Source: Chloroflexota bacterium
GTDB lineage: Bacteria > Chloroflexota > Anaerolineae > Caldilineales > Caldilineaceae
NCBI GenBank assembly: GCA_030058085.1
Contig: JASGTU010000388.1
Coordinates: forward strand, 1-40,817
Length of the DNA: 40,817 nucleotides
Reading direction: 5' to 3'
The notes below the pieces were generated by a model, which saw nothing but the letters and a program-made list of their open reading frames with translations, did not search any database and was not told where the DNA came from. The number at the start of each line of letters is the position of its first letter. Position 1 is the first letter of the stretch. Positions 35,734-40,817 of the stretch are shown piece by piece. Made by a program: the position numbers and the translations under genes.

Positions 35734-36630
35734 CTACCATTCTTGCACCGGCCCGCCGCCGTTTTCGGCCAAGAACCAGTCGATCAGGCGGCGGGCGATG
35801 CTGATCTTGGGCGGCAGCCGCGGCATCTCATCGGCGGCGAACCAGCGCGCGTCCGCGATCTCCGCCTCCTCGATGACGATCTCGCCGCAGTCATATTCGG
35901 CGGTGAAGCCTATCATAAGCGAATTGGGGAAGGGCCACGGCTGGCTGCCGAAATAGCGGATGTTCTTGATGCGGATGGCGGTTTCCTCGCGCACCTCGCG
36001 CCGCGCCGCGTCTTCCAGCGACTCGCCCGGCTCCACAAAGCCGGCGACCACGCTGTAACGGCCCGGCGGGAAGCGGTGATTGCGCGCCATCAACAGCAGG
36101 TTGCCTGCTTCCGTGCGCCGGGTCACGGCGATGATGATGGCTGGGGAAAGCCGCGGGTAGCTGGTCATCCCGCACTCAGGGCACCTCTTGGCTCGCTCGT
36201 GGCCGAGCGTCTGCGTGTGCGCGCCGCATTGGCCGCAGAACTGGTGCGTCCGGTCCCAGGCGGCGATCTGCACGGCGCGCCCGGCCAGACCAAAGAGCGT
36301 GTCGCCCAGTTGCGCATGCAGTTCGCGCAACCCCTCTACCTGCATCCCGTCCGGCAGCGGCGTCGACGGATCTACATCGCCGGAATAGCAGGGCTTACGC
36401 TCTCCGTGCGCATCTTGCAGATAGCCCATAAACTGAACGTGTGCGGGCCGGATGCCCAATTCGGACGCGTCGCGCGCCTCCGGCACGGCAACCAGAGTGG
36501 GGCCGGGGCGCACCAGGAGCTTATCGCCCTGGAACAGGAACCAATAGGCCGGCTCGTGTTCCGGCTCATCGCCGGGCGCGGCTGCGAGTGAGATGAAAGC
36601 GGCTGATTGCAGATCGAACATTGGGCGCAT
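35734..36630 (-). CDS. nudC: NADH pyrophosphatase / NAD-capped RNA decapping enzyme
   Basis: A 298-residue Nudix enzyme. The zinc ribbon has Cys132/Cys135 (FCGQCG) and Cys150/Cys153 (CPECG). The Nudix box is [22 protein letters not shown] (in the 197-218 region) with all catalytic Glu residues, followed by the NudC-specific SQPWPFPNS (229-237). It hydrolyses NAD(H) to NMN(H) and AMP and removes NAD caps from RNA. ATG 36630 or the next ATG 36621 could start it; no strong ribosome-binding site is visible. It is convergent with the enolase-like gene (28-base gap) and divergent from galM. Confidence 0.93.
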   Translation of the reverse strand: MRPMFDLQSAAFISLAAAPGDEPEHEPAYWFLFQGDKLLVRPGPTLVAVPEARDASELGIRPAHVQFMGYLQDAHGERKPCYSGDVDPSTPLPDGMQVEGLRELHAQLGDTLFGLAGRAVQIAAWDRTHQFCGQCGAHTQTLGHERAKRCPECGMTSYPRLSPAIIIAVTRRTEAGNLLLMARNHRFPPGRYSVVAGFVEPGESLEDAARREVREETAIRIKNIRYFGSQPWPFPNSLMIGFTAEYDCGEIVIEEAEIADARWFAADEMPRLPPKISIARRLIDWFLAENGGGPVQEW

Positions 36631-36901
36631 CTTTTCAAGCTGGTCAAAGCAACATGTGATCAGTAATCCGCCGCCTATCGTAGCGTACAGGCGCCGGTCG
36701 CGACAAAGCGCGCGGCGAACAATGCGACAGTCTATACCCTATCACCCAATCGTGTCGTGGGCTGGGCAACCTGCCGCGGCAGCGTGCGCAGGGGCGGCAT
36801 CCACGCTGCTGCCAAACGTAGGTCGCAAGCGCTTGGCTGTGGTAAACTCAACACAGGTCACGCAACGAAGCGGCATACTTCGCCCACAATCGTCTTGCCC
36901 A
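36631..36901. other. Divergent intergenic region between nudC and galM (left part)
   Basis: About 270 bases without a recognised gene or strong promoter. It grows AT-rich towards galM, where the 13-bp repeat array begins. Confidence 0.4.
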
Positions 36902-36994
36902 ATATCGTATCGCCATATCGTATCGCTATTCCCAATCACGCCAGTCGATATCGCTACTTAATAACGCCACTCAATACCGCCACTCAATATCGTC
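36902..36994. repeat. Array of seven 13-bp degenerate repeats upstream of galM
   Basis: Units in order: ATATCGTATCGCC, ATATCGTATCGCT, ATTCCCAATCACGCC (15 bases), AGTCGATATCGCT, ACTTAATAACGCC, ACTCAATACCGCC, ACTCAATATCGTC. Six of seven are exactly 13 bases and they share AAT/ATA-TCGC. The array ends 3 bases before the galM ribosome-binding site (GGAGGA, 36998-37003). Confidence 0.75.
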
Positions 36995-37010
36995 ATTGGA
37001 GGAAATCGAT

Positions 37011-38063
37011 ATGAACATCCACAAGCAATTCTTCGGCGCTACCCAGAGCGGCACGCCGGTCGATCTGTACACGCTGACCAACGACCACGGCGTCGAGATC
37101 AAGATCACCAACTACGGCGGCATCATCGCCTCGCTGCGCACGCCGGACCGCAACGGCAAGTTCGACGACATCGTGCTCGGCTTCGACACCCTGGAAGAGT
37201 ACCTGGGGCCGCATCCCTTCTTCGGCGTGCTCGTCGGGCGCTATGCCAACCGCATCGCCCACGGCAAATTCACGCTCAAGGGCAAGGAGTACACACTGGC
37301 AAAGAACGACGGCGAGAACCATCTGCACGGCGGCGTTAAGGGCTTCGACAAGGTTGTGTGGGAGGCCACAAGCGCCAGCGTCGACGACGCGGTCAGCCTG
37401 CGCCTCACCTACCTGAGCAAGGACGGAGAGGAAGGCTACCCCGGCAACCTGACGGCTGAAGTCGTCTACACCCTGACCAACGACAACGAACTGCGCATCG
37501 ACTACGCGGCCACGACCGACCAGGCCACCGTCCTCAACCTGACCAACCACACCTATTTCAACCTGGCCGGGCAGGGCGTCAACCTCAACCACGTGATGAT
37601 GATCAACGCCGATCGCTTCACGCCCATCGACGGCACGCTCATCCCCACCGGCGAACTGCGCAGCGTCGAGTGCACGCCGCTCGACTTCCGCCAGCCGACG
37701 CCCATCGGCGCACGCATCGAGCGAGAGGACGACCAACTGCGTTTCGGCGGCGGCTATGACCACAACTGGGTGGTCAACGGCGCGCCGGGCGAGCTGCGCC
37801 TGGCCGCGCGCGTCGCCGAGCCGTCCACCGGCCGCGTCCTCGAAGTGCACACCACGCAGCCGGGCATACAGTTCTACTCCGGCAACATGATGCCCAAAAC
37901 CATCACCGGCCGCGGCGGGCAGGTCTACCCGTGGCGCGGGGCCTTGTGCCTAGAGACGCAGCACTTCCCGGATTCGCCCAACCAGCCCAACTTCCCCTCC
38001 ACCGTGCTGGAACCGGGCGAGCGCTTCCACGAGGTCACGGTCTTCAAGTTCGGCGCCGAATAG
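37011..38063 (+). CDS. galM: Aldose 1-epimerase (galactose mutarotase)
   Basis: A 350-residue cytoplasmic enzyme that interconverts the alpha and beta anomers of aldoses. Landmarks are TNYGGIIASL (33-42), GRYANRIAHG, NHLHGG (103-108), NLTNHTYFNLAG with catalytic His180, GGGYDHNW and CLETQHFPDSPNQPNFPS with catalytic Glu315. The length fits the family. ATG 37011 follows GGAGGA by seven bases. Immediately upstream is the 13-bp repeat array and downstream a strong hairpin, so it is probably a single-gene transcript. Use of galactose or glucose from glycoside breakdown fits the GH2 enzyme and GPH transporter elsewhere in the window. Confidence 0.96.
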   Translation: MNIHKQFFGATQSGTPVDLYTLTNDHGVEIKITNYGGIIASLRTPDRNGKFDDIVLGFDTLEEYLGPHPFFGVLVGRYANRIAHGKFTLKGKEYTLAKNDGENHLHGGVKGFDKVVWEATSASVDDAVSLRLTYLSKDGEEGYPGNLTAEVVYTLTNDNELRIDYAATTDQATVLNLTNHTYFNLAGQGVNLNHVMMINADRFTPIDGTLIPTGELRSVECTPLDFRQPTPIGARIEREDDQLRFGGGYDHNWVVNGAPGELRLAARVAEPSTGRVLEVHTTQPGIQFYSGNMMPKTITGRGGQVYPWRGALCLETQHFPDSPNQPNFPSTVLEPGERFHEVTVFKFGAE

Positions 38064-38089
38064 GCGAACAGAGAGCAAGCCGCGCAAAC

Positions 38090-38122
38090 GCCGTGCAGGA
38101 AGCTGCGATCTTCCTGCACGGC
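38090..38122 (+). terminator. Hairpin after galM
   Basis: A perfect 13-bp stem GCCGTGCAGGAAG / CTTCCTGCACGGC with a 7-base loop, 27 bases after the galM stop. No U-tract follows, so its strength as a terminator is uncertain. Confidence 0.6.
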
Positions 38123-38161
38123 GAAACAAACCGGCATTGACGAAAGCGAGGCGGTTCGAGC

Positions 38162-38680
38162 ATGACCACACCAGCCGAGGCAACGCCCTCCCTGCGCAGC
38201 ATCCGGCTGCGCGTCAACGGCCGCGAGCATACGTTTCGCGTCGACCCGGCCACGCCGCTGATCTACATCCTGCGCAACGACCTGGGGCTTAAGGCGGCCA
38301 AATTGGCCTGCGGCCTAGAGCAATGCGGCGCCTGTAAAGTCCTGATCGACGGGCAGGCCCGCCCTTCGTGCAAGATTCCGGTGGGCGAGCTACAAGGCAG
38401 GGAGATCGTGACGCTGGAAGGCCTGGCCGCGGACGGCAGCCTCCACCCCATGCAGCAGGCATTCGTCGACGAGCAGGCCACGCAGTGCGGCTACTGCGCG
38501 CCCGGCATGATCATGGCCGCCATCGCCCTGCTCAAACAGAACCCGCAGCCGAGCGACGACGGCATCGGCCGCGGCCTGGCGCGCCACCTCTGCCGCTGCG
38601 GGGCCTACCCGCGCATCATCCGCGCCATCCGTCGCGCCGCCCAACTCGCCCAGCAAGCCGCCCAGGAGGTGCAGCCGTGA
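38162..38680 (+). CDS. Molybdenum hydroxylase small subunit, 2x[2Fe-2S]
   Basis: A 172-residue electron-transfer subunit of the xanthine dehydrogenase/aldehyde oxidase family, closest in form to isoquinoline 1-oxidoreductase IorA and CoxS/XdhC-type subunits. The N-terminal plant-ferredoxin-like domain binds one cluster through Cys50, Cys55, Cys58 and Cys70 (ACGLEQCGACKVL...SCK). The C-terminal helical domain binds the second through Cys109, Cys112, Cys144 and Cys146 (QCGYCAPGM, LCRCGAYPRI). All eight ligands are present. Its stop overlaps the large-subunit start (GTGA), with AGGAGG inside its last codons. Confidence 0.94.
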   Translation: MTTPAEATPSLRSIRLRVNGREHTFRVDPATPLIYILRNDLGLKAAKLACGLEQCGACKVLIDGQARPSCKIPVGELQGREIVTLEGLAADGSLHPMQQAFVDEQATQCGYCAPGMIMAAIALLKQNPQPSDDGIGRGLARHLCRCGAYPRIIRAIRRAAQLAQQAAQEVQP

Positions 38681-40817
38681 TCCCGGAATCCCTTTCCTCC
38701 AGCCTGCGCCTAACGCCGGACCTGGACCGCTGGATTCGCATCGATCCCGGCGGGACCGTCACCGTCTTCACCGGCAAGGTGGAAATCGGCCAGGGCATCC
38801 AGACCGTGATCGCACAGATCGCCGCCGAGGAGTTGGACGTCTCCATGCAGCGCATGCAGGTGATCCTGGCCGATACGCTGCTCTCGCCGGACGAAGGCTT
38901 CACCGCAGGCAGCATGTCGACCCAGGTCAGCGGGGGGGCCGTGCGCCAGGCCGCGGCCGAAGCCCGCCACATTCTCGTCGGCCAAGCCGCCGCGCAACTA
39001 GACGCGCCGATGGACCGTCTGCGCGTCGAAGACGGCACAGTCTACGACCCGGAGACCGGCGCCAAAGTCACCTATTGGGAACTGATGGCCGGCAAGCGCT
39101 TCAACCAACAGGTCTCCGGCCGCGTGGCGCCCAAGCCCGCCGCAGAATATGCCATCGTCGGCCAACCCGTGCCGCGGCTCGACATTCCCGCCAAGGTAGC
39201 GGGCGAGCCTGTATACGTCGACGACATGGACCTGCCCGGCATGGCGCACGGGCGCGTCGTGCGCCCGCCCAGCTATACGGCGCGCCTGGCCGCGATCGAC
39301 ACGGCGCCGGTGGAGGCCATGCCCGGCGTGATCGCCGTGGTGCGCGACGGCAGTTTCCTCGGCGTGATCGCCCAGCGCGAGGAACAGGCCGTCTTTGCCG
39401 CGCAGCGTCTCGCCGGCCTCGCCCAGTGGCAGGGAGACCGGCCCCTGCCGCCGGCAGAGGAGATCAACCAGCGCCTCCTGTCCACGCCCGGCGAGAGCTT
39501 CCTCGTCGTGGACGGGACGCCCACGAACGACCCAATCCCCCCGTTCGAGCCGCCGGCCAGCGCGACGCAGACGGTCGCCGCGGTCTACTCCCGGCCCTAT
39601 GTGCGACACGCCTCGCTCGGCCCCTCGTCCGCCGCGGCACAGTTCGAGGACGGAAAGCTGACGGTGTGGACGCACAGCCAGGGCGTCTATCCGCTGCGCG
39701 CCGACATGGCGCAGGTCCTCGACATGCCCCTGGGCGACATCCGCGTCATCCACCGGCAGGGCCCCGGCTGCTACGGCCATAACGGGGCCGACGACGTGGC
39801 GCTCGACGCCGCGCTGCTGGCCAAGGCCGTGCCAGGCCGCCCGGTGCTCGTCAAGTGGAGCCGCCACGACGAAAACCTGTGGGAGCCGTTCGGCCCGGCT
39901 ATGGTGATGAAACTGCAAGCCGGCCTGGACAGCGCCGGCGAAGTGCTGCTCTGGAGCCACGAGACGTGGAGCTACTCGCACTCGGCGCGCCCGCGCGTGG
40001 AGCCGGGACGCTCCAGCCTGCTGGCGGCCCACCACCTCTCCCGGCCTTTTGCCCCGCCCACCCAACAGCCGGGACGCGGCTTCCACGGCGGCATCCACCG
40101 CAACGCCGACCCGCTCTACGCCTTCCCGCGCCGCCGCATCGTCAAGCATTTCGTGCCCGACAGCCCGCTGCGCCATTCGGCGCTGCGCAGCCTAGGCGCG
40201 TTCAGCAACATCTTCGCCTCCGAATCGTTCGTGGATGAAGTGGCTGCAGCCGCGCAGATCGACCCGGTAGCGTTCCGCCTGCGCTACCTGACCGACCCGC
40301 GCGCCCGCGACGTAGTGGCGACCGCGGCGGAACGCGCCGGCTGGCGCGCCGAGCCGCGCCCTGCCGGTCGCGGCCAGGGCATCGCCTTCTCACGCTACAA
40401 AAACACGATGATCTACTCCGCCGTCGTCGTCGAGGCCACCGTAGACCCCGAAAGCGGCGTCGTGCACGTCGAGCGCGCCGTCGCCGCGGCCGACGCCGGG
40501 CAGATCATCAACCCCGACGGGCTGCGCAATCAACTGGAGGGCGGCATCGTGCAGTCGATCAGTTGGACGCTGAAAGAGGCGGTGCAATTCGGCCCCGACG
40601 GCCTGGCGGGCGAGGACTGGACGACCTACCCGGTCATCACCTTTACCGAGTCGCCCGCGGTCGACGTCGTGCTGCTCGACCGGCCCGGCGAACCGCCCCT
40701 GGGCGCGGGTGAGGCCACGGTCGGCCCCGCCGCCGCAGCCCTGGCTAACGCCATCTGGGATGCAACCGGCGTCCGCCTGCGCCAACTGCCCTTTACGCCC
40801 GAGCGCGTGCGCCAGGC
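38677..40817 (+). CDS. Molybdenum hydroxylase large (Mo-cofactor) subunit, 3' end cut by window
   Basis: The frame is open from GTG 38677 to the window edge (713 codons). AGGAGG lies seven bases upstream and the GTGA overlap couples it to the small subunit. The N-terminus (LDRWIRIDPGGTVTVFTGKVEIGQG) goes directly into the Mo-cofactor domain without FAD or [2Fe-2S] domains, the IorB/two-subunit architecture. Other landmarks are GSMSTQVSGGAVRQAAAEAR, RLDIPAKVAGEPVYVDDM, LRSLGAFSNIFASESFVDEVA, AAADAGQIINPDGLRNQLEGG and the active-site GEATVGPAAAAL with the catalytic Glu. It hydroxylates an aldehyde or N-heterocycle carbon using water. The substrate is undetermined and no FAD subunit is visible, so an external electron acceptor such as a cytochrome is likely. 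Confidence 0.92.
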   Translation, partial: MIPESLSSSLRLTPDLDRWIRIDPGGTVTVFTGKVEIGQGIQTVIAQIAAEELDVSMQRMQVILADTLLSPDEGFTAGSMSTQVSGGAVRQAAAEARHILVGQAAAQLDAPMDRLRVEDGTVYDPETGAKVTYWELMAGKRFNQQVSGRVAPKPAAEYAIVGQPVPRLDIPAKVAGEPVYVDDMDLPGMAHGRVVRPPSYTARLAAIDTAPVEAMPGVIAVVRDGSFLGVIAQREEQAVFAAQRLAGLAQWQGDRPLPPAEEINQRLLSTPGESFLVVDGTPTNDPIPPFEPPASATQTVAAVYSRPYVRHASLGPSSAAAQFEDGKLTVWTHSQGVYPLRADMAQVLDMPLGDIRVIHRQGPGCYGHNGADDVALDAALLAKAVPGRPVLVKWSRHDENLWEPFGPAMVMKLQAGLDSAGEVLLWSHETWSYSHSARPRVEPGRSSLLAAHHLSRPFAPPTQQPGRGFHGGIHRNADPLYAFPRRRIVKHFVPDSPLRHSALRSLGAFSNIFASESFVDEVAAAAQIDPVAFRLRYLTDPRARDVVATAAERAGWRAEPRPAGRGQGIAFSRYKNTMIYSAVVVEATVDPESGVVHVERAVAAADAGQIINPDGLRNQLEGGIVQSISWTLKEAVQFGPDGLAGEDWTTYPVITFTESPAVDVVLLDRPGEPPLGAGEATVGPAAAALANAIWDATGVRLRQLPFTPERVRQ

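Noticed and set aside
36902-36994. CRISPR array
   Set aside because: Units of 13 bases are contiguous and degenerate, with no unique spacers and no cas genes in the window.
38931-38938. Run of seven G in the Mo-hydroxylase large-subunit gene as a frameshift
   Set aside because: The frame reads through correctly (STQVSGGAVRQ) and matches the family on both sides.

Overview
The window reads as a high-GC chromosome segment from a free-living bacterium, most likely a Chloroflexota member of the Anaerolineae/Caldilineae type. This is inferred from the mix of large secreted proteins carrying a short hydrophobic-LP-hydrophobic tag, a GH2 glycosidase with a LacI regulator, a two-headed dehydratase activase, and glycogen-turnover and sugar-acid genes. 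No rRNA, tRNA or phage gene is visible. Strong sigma70-type promoters (TTGAC[AG]-N17-TAtnnT) with Shine-Dalgarno sites occur repeatedly.

Layout. 1-2850 (minus): two tandem secreted paralogues built of repeated beta-sandwich-like modules; the left one runs off the window just before its expected end. 3072-4164 (minus): a LacI-family repressor with a clear promoter and a perfect 20-bp operator at its own start site. 4411-7415 (minus): a GH2 glycoside hydrolase and an acetamidase/formamidase. 7724-11134 (plus): a secreted subtilisin-like protease with promoter and terminator. 11193-17828 (minus): glgX, a DASS/SLC13 permease and glgP. 18241-24021: a lipoprotein (+), a D12-class adenine methyltransferase (-), a metallo-beta-lactamase-fold hydrolase (+), nadA (+), an SgcJ/EcaC-type protein (+) and a HisC-like aminotransferase (+). 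24064-25600 (minus): a higBA toxin-antitoxin pair and an XRE regulator/membrane protein pair, each with readable promoter-operator DNA. 25815-27785 (minus): a GPH sugar transporter flanked by AT-rich inverted repeats, and an OsmC-like protein. 28068-32638 (minus): a translationally coupled activase/reductase pair of the 2-hydroxyacyl-CoA dehydratase activase superfamily with its own promoter. 32821-35705 (plus): an atypical glycerate-2-kinase-like protein followed by an enolase homologue lacking most catalytic residues outside the metal site. 35734-38063: nudC (-) and galM (+). 38162-40817 (plus): small and large subunits of a molybdenum hydroxylase, the large one cut by the window end.

How it fits together. 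Much of the window concerns carbohydrate use: external glycoside cleavage, sugar uptake, mutarotation, glycogen breakdown, sugar-acid phosphorylation and possible oxidation by the Mo-hydroxylase. The strongest candidates for undescribed biology are the paired divergent glycerate-kinase-like and enolase-like proteins, the two-headed activase with a separate small reductase and no dehydratase nearby, and short tandem repeats (13, 13 and 10 bp) found in three divergent intergenic regions immediately upstream of start codons.
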